NCBI GenBank assembly: GCA_000277445.1
Contig: AJWJ01000408.1
Location: forward strand, 1-21,990
Direction of reading: 5' to 3'
DNA length: 21,990 nucleotides
DNA from: Polysphondylium violaceum
Taxonomy: Eukaryota > Evosea > Eumycetozoa > Dictyosteliales > Dictyosteliaceae
Below the pieces are notes generated by a model. It did not search any database. It had not been told where the DNA came from and saw nothing but the letters and a program-made list of their open reading frames with translations. Below are positions 1 through 10,244 of this stretch, piece by piece (positions within the stretch are counted from its first letter, which is position 1; every line of letters begins with the position of its first letter). The translations under genes were made by a program, and so were the position numbers.

Positions 1-24
1 AATCTGATTTCTTTTTTCGTATGG

Positions 25-61
25 AAAAAAAAANAAAAAAAAAAAAAAAAAAAAAAAAAAA
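25..61. repeat. Poly(A) tract with one ambiguous base
   Basis: A run of about 37 A residues interrupted by one undetermined base (n at 34). Such tracts are common in dictyostelid intergenic DNA and are hard to sequence, so the exact length is unreliable. No gene is visible in the first 190 bases. Confidence 0.9.
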
Positions 62-197
62 GGTGAGTTCATTAACAAATTTTTTGATCAGAAAAAAACA
101 TGAGATTTCATTTGCATTTCTTCTAAAAATCGATTGATTTGTATCAATTGACCAAATACCGTAATCATGTTTTAACTAAACTTTGAATTTTTGGAGT

Positions 198-283
198 TTA
201 AGATCCCCTTACAGCAATCTATTAAGCTTAAGGCTTATCCTAACCATTAATATATAAAGAAAATAAAAAAATCAGGATTTTGA
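198..283 (+). ncRNA. Possible divergent Class I-like small RNA (upstream copy)
   Basis: The 11-base motif CCTTACAGCAA lies at 207-217, preceded by AGATCCC at 201-207. This 5' block (AGATCCCCTTACAGCAAT) is identical to the one in the copy at 357. No GGGATCT partner follows at a similar distance. GGATTTTGA at 275-283 can pair with TTAAGATCC at 198-206, giving nine pairs of which two are G-T wobbles. That would make an RNA of about 80-86 nt, longer than the 357 copy. No well-placed DUSE is seen; the closest string, AAATACCGTAA at 154-164, has two changes and lies too near. It may be a divergent longer member, a decayed copy, or only a 5' fragment. Confidence 0.4.
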
Positions 284-288
284 TAATG

Positions 289-298
289 ATACCCACAA
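289..298 (+). promoter_or_regulatory. DUSE-like promoter element of the small RNA gene
   Basis: ATACCCACAA fits the Dictyostelium upstream sequence element core (CCCAYAA preceded by A/T bases), known upstream of snRNA, Class I RNA and other small-RNA genes at about 60 bases before the transcript. Here 58 bases separate it from the first paired base of the small RNA at 357, which is the expected spacing. The match is seen in the sequence; its function is inferred. Confidence 0.6.
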
Positions 299-356
299 TG
301 AAATTTTTTGAGAAACAACAACTTTTTATCACAGTTTAAAGTTTCTCTAGATTTCT

Positions 357-420
357 AGATCCCCTTACAGCAATTCTTAGCAATTCCTTAAGTTCCATCT
401 TAACTAATAACTAGGGATCT
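357..420 (+). ncRNA. Class I small non-coding RNA (dictyostelid)
   Basis: The 64-base segment starts with AGATCCC (357-363) and ends with GGGATCT (414-420), a perfect 7-bp terminal stem. The motif CCTTACAGCAA (363-373) follows the 5' arm immediately. A short terminal stem, this 11-base motif next to the 5' arm and a length of 42-65 nt define the Class I RNAs of Dictyostelium, a small-RNA family restricted to dictyostelids, abundant in the cytoplasm and linked to development. A DUSE-like element sits about 60 bases upstream. The gene converges on the minus-strand ELM2/SANT gene, ending about 80 bases beyond its stop codon. The exact transcript ends are inferred from the stem. The molecular function of the family is not settled. 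Confidence 0.82.
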
Positions 421-499
421 GTGTCAATCCATTTTGTTTTTTAAAAACATATTGGCGAAAGAATAAAAATTGATAAAAGATTTTATTTGTGTGTTTTAT

Positions 500-2773
500 T
501 TATTCAACATAATCATCATCACTATCATCAGAGTCACCAGAATAGTCACTACGACTATCATCTTGACTTTCATTATCGCTATCGTCAGAATCAGAGTTAT
601 GATTGTTGTTATTGTTCCCATCGATGCCCACCTCTTCCACTTGTTCAAAAGGTCTATTTACTAAATTTAGCTTTAATTTGCCAGTAAAGGAATCTGGATC
701 GGTTGGAAAACATGAGCTAGTAATTGTTGATTTTAAATCAAAGTGAGGCTTAAATCCCTGTTCTTTTAAGAGTTTATATTCGTCATATTGTTTCCAAAAA
801 TAATAATATTCTATAGTTTCCTGAATACTTTTAGTTTGAATCTATATTGATATTAATAAATATGATGATGATGATGATGATGATAATATAAGTTTGCAAT
901 GCACACATACATAATTTGCAATATCTTTAAATTTCTTTCGACCAAAATAAATAAAACCTTTGTAGAATCGATCTTTGTCTTGAGGCGACCATTTCTTGTG
1001 TATTTCATCCTCGAGGGAAAGAGTCATACTCTGCAGAGTTGATTCGTTGATGGATTCCAATGCCAATTCGCAATCATAGTTGTGTTGTGGCAGCAACTCG
1101 AGTATTGAACTGACAGGTATATTTTCTACGGTGATGTGTGATTGTTGAGGTACATAGGCTTCAAGTATTTCTGTAGCTCGCTCAATAAATAGATCGACTT
1201 GATGGGGCGGTAAAATGGGTTGATATACAGGTAATGTTGGAATAGCTTCACCATCGGTTGCTGGCTCAAAAGGACCCATGAACAATGGTATATTGTCGGC
1301 ACGATTTCTTATATAGGCTGGTAAATTGTTTTTGTTTTTGTAGTTGTAGCTGTTAGTATCATAATCACTATCACTACTATCACTTTCACTCTCACTACTC
1401 GATTCCTTTTGTAGTTGTTGTTGCTGTATTTGTTGTCGTCTTCTTTGTTCTTGTAATCTTTCCGATGGTTTTCTTTCAAATGCAATTTCTTTTTTCTTGT
1501 GAGGATACACTGTTTGATATGGAGGTTCTTCATCTTGTTGTTGTTCATTATTATTAATATTATTATTATTAAGATTTATACTACCATCACCATCAATAAA
1601 GCTGGGAGATGTATATCTTATTTGACTAAAATGTGGAGAAACATTACTGATCGTTGTTGTAGTTGTTGTAGGTAGATTATTGATTTGTTGCTCAAGTTTA
1701 ATTTTCTTTGGCGATAGTAAATGCTGGGGTTCTAATAGAGTAAGATCAAAATTTCCAACAATATTACTACCATCGTTGTTGTTATTATTGTTGTTGCTGT
1801 TGCTATTGGTGCTATTATCAATTAATTCATAATCATCTCTTTTTCTTTTTTCTAGATCGTCTTGATCATCACCCTCTTGAGAACTAATATCTATAGCTGG
1901 AGGATGTTGAGGCTCAAATGTTGTTAAATTGTAATCTGTGTAGGGATCCTGTAGATCCAATTCTGGCGGATCATATAGTGTGAATGGATCTTGGGCATAT
2001 GAATCCAAATTTAAAAACTCTTGATCATCAGATTGTTCTTGTTCTTCTTCTTCTTCCTCTTGATCATCTTGCTTTATCTCTGTAGTGCTTGTCGATGTCG
2101 TTGATGTATTTGGTTTTTTATCCTTTTCATCTTTATCATCACCATTATTATTGTTATTGCTGCTGTTATTAATATTACTATTGCTATTGTTATTACTATT
2201 ATTTTCATTATTGTTGTTGTTGGAATTGTTATTGTTATTATTGTTGCTACTATCATCATTGTCTCTATTATTGTTTGAATCATTGTTTCCATTATTATAA
2301 TCTTTATCGTTACTCTGAGTATCAATATTATCAGTTTGATTGAATATATTATTATTATTATTATTATTACTATAGTGTTGGTATAATGGTTGCCGTGAAG
2401 GGTAATAGAAAAACCAATATATTATATTAAGGGATTGATGTCTGTGGTACTCTATCCAATCATTTACTATGACACCAAATACCAAAAACACGCCTTTAAA
2501 TAATATATTTAATGCTCTAGAATGGTTCATCAGTTGATATAAAATGTAAAGGATCAATGTGCCATTTAATCTTTTTGCAGGGGTAGCTATTGACGTCGTT
2601 GTTGTTGTTGTTGTTGATTTTGATCTTTTTTTATGGGGAGATATTGATTTTGTTGTATTTGTTGTTGTTGTTACACCCCCAGCGCCCCCAGCGCCCCCAG
2701 CACCCCTTCCTCCCTTCAATGGATTTTCATAAACAACATCTTTAATCACTGTTGTCAACTCTGTGATTGACAT
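500..2773 (-). CDS. ELM2/SANT domain protein (MIER/MTA/CoREST-like corepressor subunit)
   Basis: Two exons: 2773-911 and 841-500, with a 69-bp intron (842-910, GTATGT...TATAG). Spliced protein is 734 residues. The open frame continues upstream of 2773 but has no ATG there, so MSITELTT is the first usable start. Order: Gly- and Thr-rich N-terminus; long Asn, Asp/Glu and Gln tracts; an ELM2-like segment at about 540-590 (contains YDCELALESI); a SANT domain at about 595-645, starting at the Trp of KKWSPQDKDRF and completed only after splicing (SIQETIEYYYFWKQYDEYK); and a highly acidic Ser/Asp tail. The SANT part closely follows the MIER/MTA/RCOR pattern, in which ELM2-SANT recruits and activates class I histone deacetylases in the nucleus. 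Target genes are unknown. Residues 72-125 are oddly hydrophobic and could be an unrecognised intron. AATAAA follows the stop. Confidence 0.8.
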
Positions 2774-4208
2774 AACTAAGCGTCTCCAACACCACCTTGG
2801 AGTAGTTTTTTTTCTCTTTTTCTTGCACACGTGCTCACTCACACACCCAAAACTTGTGCTACAAAGTTTGAAACAAAGAGAAAGAAACCAAACTAGCAAG
2901 CGATTGAGACCACTGTCTGGTATCCTCAAACACTATTTCTGAAATCGGTTTGCACACAAAAGTAATAAATTAATCTACTTTTGTCTGTGTTGGATCTTTT
3001 TTCAAAAAAAAATCAAAGAAAAAAAAAAAAAATTTCAAAAGCATGTTGAACAATTTATGAAATCAAGGTAATTATTTAAAACCCTACTAGATAATGTTTA
3101 TTCATATATGATATGTTTTTGGCTTAATTGAGTTAAATGAAACTCATAGAAACTTTGGTAACTCAAGTATTAGTTCAAAATGGGCAACTGATTTTAAAAT
3201 TTAACCCCATATTCAAATTTTACTTTTTATAGTGATCTAAGTGGCTATCACTAGTGATTGTGGAGTAATGACGAATAAATATGGTTAAATGAAAGAAGGA
3301 GGGTTTGGAAATACTTTTAAATTAAATACTATTAGTATTATTCAATAATTATATTAAAAAATATTTAAACTGATTTTTCATTAGCATGATAATCTTGGGT
3401 TATCAACATAAACTTTATCTTAATGCTAATATTTACATACTGTAGCACTTTATCAGTTATGAGTGGTGTGAAAATTTTAACACCACTCGCCATGACTAAA
3501 CTATCTCCATTTGCAAGTTCCAGACTCCTCCCTTCTGTTTTTATGTAAATCCATGTCATTGGGCTCCAAGTAAAAAAAAACCAGTAAACTTGGTGAGTTC
3601 ACCTAAACTGTTCAATCCAAATCTACATCTGAAAAAGTTTGACTCTAAAAAGATTGTTTAATATTTTTATTCATTCTTCTCTTTTTCCTTTAATCTTACC
3701 TCATGGAGAGGGTTGTCCAAATGGATTACTTTTGAATTAGACTCTTGAATATTTTTAGTAGATAATTCCAAATGGAAAAAAATAAAAACAATATTGTTTA
3801 AAATATATATTTGATTTTTTTTTTTTATGATTTGCTTTTATTTATGATACACTTTTTTTAATTCAAAATAATAAATAAATAAATAATTAATCATCTCGAA
3901 TATTCAATTGAGAAAAAAAAAAAAAAGGTTGATTTTAATTGTTACAATTTGAGGGAAAAAAGGGGGATATTTTGTTTTGTTTTTAAAAAAAGGGATATTA
4001 TTATTATTAATATTACTATTATTGCTATTATTGTATGTGAGTGAGTGAGTGAATGTATGTGTATGAAAGTCCACTTTTGGCTGTTAACTTTTAACTTTTA
4101 ACCAACTTTATAAATGTTCCATGCACCGCCATCGATTTCGATTAAAATACATATAGGAAAAAACAAAAAATAATAATAATAATTCAACTTTTGAACTTTT
4201 TATTATTA
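2774..4208. other. Intergenic region between the ELM2/SANT and phosphatase genes
   Basis: This holds the upstream region of the ELM2/SANT gene and the 3' flank of the phosphatase gene. It is AT-rich, with poly(A/T) runs around 3001-3033, 3812-3826 and 3913-3926, TTATTA repeats at 3997-4033 and a GTGAGTGAGTGAATG block near 4037-4052. A short minus-strand frame at 3365-3559 has no recognisable feature and is not called. A 28-base palindrome lies at 3461-3488, and ATCACTAGTGAT at 3247-3258 is a second perfect palindrome. Confidence 0.7.
3461..3488. repeat. Near-perfect 28-bp palindrome
   Basis: GAGTGGTGT at 3461-3469 is matched by ACACCACTC at 3480-3488. The centre is AAAATTTT flanked by one mismatched pair, so 13 of 14 positions pair. 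This could be a dimeric protein-binding site or an RNA hairpin. It lies in the spacer between two minus-strand genes, about 690 bases upstream of the ELM2/SANT start. Confidence 0.75.
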
Positions 4209-5200
4209 TCACCATCTATTATTATTTCTTCCCCTATTATAATTAAATAATAATAATAATAAATTAGATTAGTAACAATTTAAAAATAAAATCATAATCA
4301 TAAAAAAATAGATACATACCTTGATTCATCTAAAACTAATCTGACATCATCTACTTTTGTTAAATCATCTAATAAAGGCAAAAGATCTAAAAGTTCTTTA
4401 TCATTTTTATCATCAAACCAACTATCGATTGGAATTGCGTTTTCAGGATGGAATAAATAAGAGTTTGGAGAGTTATCAACAATGATCGTAGATTTGAGAT
4501 CTCTGCCCAATCTAGAGAGATCTTTGACATAGTTTCCTTTATGATTATGACAAGCCTCTCTAAATAATCTATAGTGAACCACTTGACATTTGTCCAAAAA
4601 ATCTAAAACTGGATCCGCATATTTAGCCAAACTTGCTGTGAATATTACAATTTCAAATCGATCATCGATAGCCTTTAAAAATTCGTCTACATAGGGTCTC
4701 TTTACAACATACACTTGATGGACTGTACCTTCAATCTCGACGGGAACTATAAAATCGGCGTTTTGAACATATTTGAATGACGAGTGAACCAATGTTTCAT
4801 CGAGATCCAAAACAAGTGTTTTCTTTCCTACATTTTGTGGAAGCACTGGTGTCAACAAGGGTGCTTCGTGTATTGATCCTGATGTGGATATTTGGGGCAT
4901 CTCGTGTCTGTTGTCATTGCTATTGGTGCCATTGCTGACTCCATTATTGCTTGCATACACTGATTTTTGTTGTAATTGTTTGGATCCATCGTCTGAGCCA
5001 TTGTTGTGGTTGTTGGATGGTGGAATCAAACAACAGAAAAGTTTATTAAAAATTCCCTTCTTCTTTAATTTGTTGCCCTTTACCGATTTGGTTGGAAAAT
5101 TATTTAAACTATTTTGTGATTGTGGATGTGTAATTAATGATGCTTGTGAATGACTTAGATCAGTCTTTTGAACTTGTGTTATAGGTGAATTATCTGCCAT
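4209..5200 (-). CDS. fcpA: Small CTD phosphatase (FCP/SCP family, CTDSP-like)
   Basis: Exon 1 is 5200-4320 and exon 2 is 4233-4209, with an 86-bp intron (4234-4319, GTATGT...ATAATAG). Spliced protein is 301 residues. The N-terminus is polar and Asn/Ser-rich with a conserved-looking [12 protein letters not shown] at 50-61; animal CTDSP proteins carry a similar Leu-Phe-Cys-Cys stretch. The FCP1-homology (NIF) catalytic domain spans about 125-290. It shows the haloacid dehalogenase-type DxDxT signature [11 protein letters not shown] (Asp132 nucleophile, Asp134, Thr136) and the later IVDNSP motif. Such enzymes remove phosphate from Ser in the RNA polymerase II tail or from other phosphoproteins. 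The C-terminus after VLDES is completed by only eight codons from exon 2, so that end is the least certain part. AATAAA lies just after the stop. The gene name follows the D. discoideum orthologue as remembered, not searched. Confidence 0.88.
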
Positions 5201-8200
5201 TTTCTTTTTATTATTATTACTACTATTATAATTTGACTAATATTACTATTCTAAACTACTATTATTAATATATAAAACACAATCAATCAGTCAATCAATA
5301 TACAAAGATCTAGATTTGATTTGGATAAAAACTATAAATATAAAATAGTTTTTTTTACGATTTTGTTGGGCGGTGAGTGGGTGATTGAAAAAATAAAAAA
5401 AACAAAAAACAAAAAAAAACAAATTTGATTATTGTAATGGTATAATTATTAAATAATAACAACAACGACTACTACTACTGCTACAATAGAGAAAAGATGA
5501 AAAAGAGGATCTATAATTATATTAAAAATAAATAATGGTTAATATTAGTAATTGTTGTTGTTGTTGTTGTGTAATAATTGAATATAATAATGAAATTATA
5601 TTTTTGGTTTGTTGTGATAGTAGTGGAGGAGTGGGAAATGATGCATGGAAATAGAAGCAACAACAGCGTCGTGTGTAAAGATAGAGTTTGAGTGTGTGTA
5701 CAACTGTTATTTTTAAAACAAACACCAGTGGTGTGTTGGTGAGTGAAACTGTGTGTGAGTGAAATTGTGTGGGTGTGGAAATTTGATAAAATCATGTGAT
5801 ATGTATTATTTTGCACACACAACCCCACTCTCTTACACACAAAAAAAGAGGTTTGATAGATAATAAATAAAAATAGTAAAAAATAAAAAAAAAAAAAAAA
5901 AAAGAAAATACAAACGAGGGAGATAAGTTATAATGATGGAATGATTCACTCTCTTACTTTGTGTTGAGTACTTCCTTATGTGTCGTTGTATACACACACA
6001 AATACAGTATATTAAATAAATAATTAAAAAATAAATAAATAAATAAATAAAAGGATGGTTTGATATGTTGATATGATATTATGATATGATTTGATATGAT
6101 ATGATGAAGATGGTAGATAAGTACTGTATGGGACTACTACTAATACTGATACTAGTGTTATTCCAGATGATGAAATGAATAAAATTTATAGAGTGATATT
6201 ATAAATATAAACAACAACAATAACAACAGAAACAGACATACATAAAATTAAACCTGTTTGATTAATTATGGTGGCTTAATATAAAACTAAATATAATTTT
6301 TTTAAAAATACACCCCCCCAAACTAGTTTGGTACTACTACTACCACTACGACCACTATTACCACTTTTACCACTACTCAACCCACTCAGAGATACATAAA
6401 TAAACACTATCACAAACAACACACCACCAAACACACCAAGCACACTTACCCCCCGCTTTTTGAATTATAAATAGGATAATCCAAAAAAATAAAAAAATAG
6501 ATCACAAATTTTTTTGGTGACTGAAAAATGTGTGATGGGGTGCTAAAAAAAAAAATTTGAAAAAACTGGGGGTGTGTGATTTTGCTCTAAGTAAGATTTA
6601 TTAGCTTGAGAGTTTGTGTGTGAGTGTGGAGTGAAAGAGTATTTGTTGTGATGGTGTTTGTGATAGTGTTGCGATGTATTGTATTATTAGAACACATTTA
6701 AATAGAAAGAGGGGATTATCGAATTGAATCACTTTTTCACTTCTCACCCTATCATACAGTCGATAAAGAGATAATTTTGATTGGCACCCCTCAAACATTT
6801 ACATATGTTGTTTGTTGTGATGAATGAATGAATGAGTGAGTGAGTGGTGAATGAAAAACAAAAAAAAAAAACCACAAAAATAAAGCAAAGTCGAAAGAGG
6901 GGTGACTATCTATATGATATAAATATATGTGCACACAAAAAAGAGGGGGTGTGAGTGAAAGTGTACAATGTGTTTAAAATGGCAGTGAAATCAAAACTGT
7001 TTGAATGAAATTGAATATGTATGGTTATTTTGAGAGGTGGGTAAGTTATGATAATTATTTTATATTTTACATCCATCCGCAACACACCCAATTAATATCA
7101 CACACACGCACGCACAATAAGGAAATAAATCTTTGAATGGTGATGTATTTGATAGACATCTAAAAAAGACGATATTATTTGTTGTATTCTTGATATTTAT
7201 GGATAAAAAAATGAAAAAACTAGCACATGTGATGTAACACAACTAAAACATCAATCCCACACTCCCACACACATGACTAATATAGAGAGTAGTAAAAAGT
7301 CAATTTTAGAACACCTATGAATAATCTAGAATGATGTTGCAGGATGATGTTGATGATGATGATGAATAATGTTAAATAGAAATATAACCACACTGTTGCG
7401 TTGGTTGTCGTGTTTATTATCGGCCTACTTTTATAAAAAGTAAAGTGTAGTTGCACATATCCTATCACCATTGACTAAACTCCCAATACGACATACAGCC
7501 ACATTACCCAATCAGTGACAACATTTCACACACAAATATCTAATACTGCTAAAACAGAAAGAAGAAAAAAAGAAAAAAAAAGAAAAAGAAAACTTACCTT
7601 TTTAAAATTTTACAAATATATAAATATATAATCTGATTTTGAATACCAATAATCTAAAAACTATATAAAAAAATATATTGATTTGATCACAAAAAATGAT
7701 TGATGATGATGATAAAAAGTAAAAATAATATTGGAAAAGTAAAATTTAATCTACTCTTTGATGGTGGGTGTATCTATGGATATGATTATCTATTATGCTT
7801 CTTATAATTATTCACACACAACAATAACTCCTAGCACCACACTATTGACAACAACAAAACCACTTTTTTTTTTTTTTTTCGTTCCCAAGAAATCACAAAT
7901 TTTATTTTTTTAAAAAAAATTTTAGATTTTTTTTTCTAGTGATTTTTTTCTTTTTTTTTTGCCAAAATATTTTTTTTTTCGAATTGATCAAGGAGCCGTT
8001 AGATATTTCTAAAAATCTATACACAGATTTAATATTATTTTCATGATTATGTGATGTAATTAAATATGTATGTATGATTGGATATACATATGATATTATA
8101 TAATATATTTATAATTAATATCGTTATGAGAAATGTGTGGTGGTGCATTTATTTATAAATATCTGACCTCACCCCCACCTTGGGTTGAGCGAGCGAGATT

Positions 8201-8695
8201 GATATTTTTATTTTTTTCTCAACAAATTTATTATGATAAAGATCTTGAAATTTTGTTTTTTTCATCACACACAATCAATGATAGATTTAGAAATGTGTCT
8301 TTTGATCTTCTTTGAGAACTATATTCCACATGAAGATAATAACTGTCTTTAAAGTTAAAAAATTAATACAACATCTAAATTGAATTTATTTATTGACATG
8401 TTAGAGACTCTGCAGTATTTTAGAAAAGTTCATAACAAATAGTTGAATTTTCCAAGTGATCATGACGATATTGATGAAGGATAATTTTTACAGAAAATGA
8501 TAAGAGTGATTCATAACATCGTCTCTGAAATGCTATGCATCATTTCATTTAAGCAGGAGTGAAAAAAAAGCAAAGCCTTTAGGAAAACATCACCGAAAAT
8601 TTTATTGATGATGATTTTTTAATTTTTTCTTTTTTTTTTTATCACTAAATCATTGTCAAAAGCGCTCTTGCGAAGACATAGACACAGGACTTAAC
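5201..8695. other. 3.5 kb gene-free region upstream of the phosphatase and peptidase genes
   Basis: No supported gene. This is the shared upstream space of two diverging genes, long for a compact amoeba genome. It holds many GT/CA blocks (listed separately), GATAT-type degenerate repeats at 6057-6106, TAAA repeats at 6028-6052, TTG repeats at 5551-5570, GAT repeats at 7346-7366, and poly(T) runs at 7864-7880 and 7924-7980. On the minus strand, strong 5' splice-site look-alikes occur at 7597-7592 and 6449-6444 (both GTAAGT), which might mark a leader intron of the phosphatase transcript. On the plus strand, 8399-8563 has short open stretches in one frame without a complete reading frame, possibly a gene relic or chance. 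Confidence 0.6.
5690..7275. promoter_or_regulatory. Cluster of G-box-like GT/CA blocks
   Basis: Repeated blocks of alternating G and T (or CA on this strand) with G or C runs occur at 5689-5699, 5766-5778 (GTGTGGGTGTGG), 6419-6455, 6567-6578 (TGGGGGTGTGTG), 6944-6957 and 7255-7273. In D. discoideum, G-box binding factor recognises G/T-rich or CA-rich elements upstream of post-aggregation genes. The blocks are seen; the regulatory role is inference and could instead be compositional noise. Confidence 0.3.
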
Positions 8696-10244
8696 ATGAA
8701 ATTTATTACTCTAATAGTTATCTTGATTGCATTGTTATCATTGCTTCATCTCGCCCACGGTAGAATTAAAACCCCTTTCACTAGAGCTAGAAATAGTTAT
8801 CTCAGAGAAAAATATTGGGGTGAACCACCCGTTTTCTCAAATGAGACCCTTTGGTTTGAGCAAAAGCAAGATAATTTTGATTCAACAAACAACAATACAT
8901 GGAGTCAAAAATATATGATTGTCGATGACTATTTTGAAGAAAATGGTCCAATCTTTATTTATTTAGCCGGAGAGTATGTATTGGGAATTTAAAATTTAAT
9001 ATCACATGACACACTCTAATCAGATAGCATTCGTACTGTAGAGCCTCAATGTCATTTTTCGGATTTCAAGAAGTTCAAGTTGTAAATTGGGCTCAGGATT
9101 TTAAAGCTTTATACCTTGTATTGGAACACAGATTTTATGGTGACTCGTATCCAACTGATGATCTTTCAACTTCAAACCTCAGATTCCTTACCTCTCAACA
9201 AGCCTTGGCCGATGCTGCCAACTTTTTGACTTGGATCAAAACTGAAAGAAACTTACCTTTGGATTATCCAGCTGTTGTATTTGGTTGCTCATATAGTGGT
9301 GCTTTAAGCTCTTGGTTTAGATTAAAGTATCCAAACCTCGTAGTAGCATCAGTAGCTCCATCAGGCCCTGTTCTCGCCCAATTGGATTTCCCAGGTTATT
9401 ATGGTCAATTTAGTCAATCTGCAGCACCAGATTGCGTTGCAGCTGCCCAAAGTGCCTCTGACCAAATCATGGAGGCTGCAAAGACTCAAAAAGGCTGGGA
9501 CTATCTCGCATCGCTATTCAACTCTTGCACCCCTTTGGACAACCCATCTGACCAATACTACTTTATCTATAACCTTGTCGACGCTTTGGGTGGTTCTGAT
9601 CAAATGAACAATCCACCCACTTGGATCCTCAATTCAACTTGTGCCACCCTTTTAGAGAATGGCGATTATCTCAACAATTGGGCCACCATTTTTTCCGCTG
9701 GTCAAACTGGTTGCAATGATTTTAGATTACAAACATTTATCAATCAAACTCAACAAATTGATATTGCTTCGCAAAACGGAGACAGAAGCTGGGAATGGCA
9801 GAGTTGTGTTGAATTTGGTTATTTTTCATCGACCTATCCAGGTAGTAGTGTGTTCCCACCCGTTCTCAACGTCGAAGAACAAGTTAGATGGTGCTCTGAA
9901 ATTTTTGGTATCCCAAATATGACACCAAACGTTGACTCTACAAATTATTGGTATGGCGGTGCAAATCCATTAAGTAGCAATGTTATGTTTACAAATGGCA
10001 ATTTAGATGTATGTATTTATAATTATTAATTAAATTTTAAATTTTAAATTATAATGACTAATGAAAAATAAAATAGCCATGGCATTTACTTAGTGTAAAT
10101 AATGATAGAGGAAATGTAAAAGCAGTAACTTATCAAGCAGGACACTGTGGTAGTCTTATTGCAACCACCGACCATGATCCAATTTCTTTAACTCAAGCTA
10201 GACAAGCTGTTTTTGAATTCTTACAATCAGTTTTGGCTCAATAA
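8696..10244 (+). CDS. Secreted serine peptidase of family S28 (prolyl carboxypeptidase/DPP7/TSSP type)
   Basis: Three exons: 8696-8973, 9042-10008 and 10077-10244; both introns are 68 bp (GTATGT...GTAG and GTATGT...ATAG). The 470-residue product has the usual S28 length. A signal peptide (MKFITLIVILIALLSLLHLAHG) points to lysosomal or extracellular delivery. The S28 landmark FxQxxDNFDSTNNNTWSQKY is near 54-73. The junction GPIFIYLAGE/ASMSFFGF restores the family's oxyanion-side strand. EHRFYGDSYP follows. The triad is Ser176 in GCSYSG, Asp415 in NGNLDPW (made by splicing) and His438 in AGHCG. Members cut after or before proline near chain ends. The nucleophile motif is GCSYSG where GGSYGG is more usual, but the Ser is intact. 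Several NxT/S sites suggest glycosylation. Confidence 0.92.

Noticed and set aside
2085-2300. Poly-leucine frame on the plus strand
   Set aside because: It is the antisense shadow of Asn codon runs in the ELM2/SANT gene.
2774-2929. N-terminal extension of the ELM2/SANT frame to 2929
   Set aside because: The codon at 2929 is TTG and no in-frame ATG occurs before 2773; the segment looks like 5' untranslated sequence.
3365-3559. 64-codon minus-strand frame
   Set aside because: It spans the palindrome, has no domain, and its composition is not clearly coding.
5517-7471. Several 60-107 codon frames in the long gene-free region
   Set aside because: Their products are runs of His, Thr, Leu and Ile from GT/CA and TTG repeats; there are no domains or start contexts.
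8133-8315. 60-codon plus-strand frame (MCGGAFIYKYL...)
   Set aside because: AT-rich, Phe/Ile-rich product with no recognised feature or conserved-looking segment.
8466-8530. C/D box snoRNA-like pattern (TTGATGA then CTGA)
   Set aside because: The C box lacks the purine start and no terminal stem joins the flanks.
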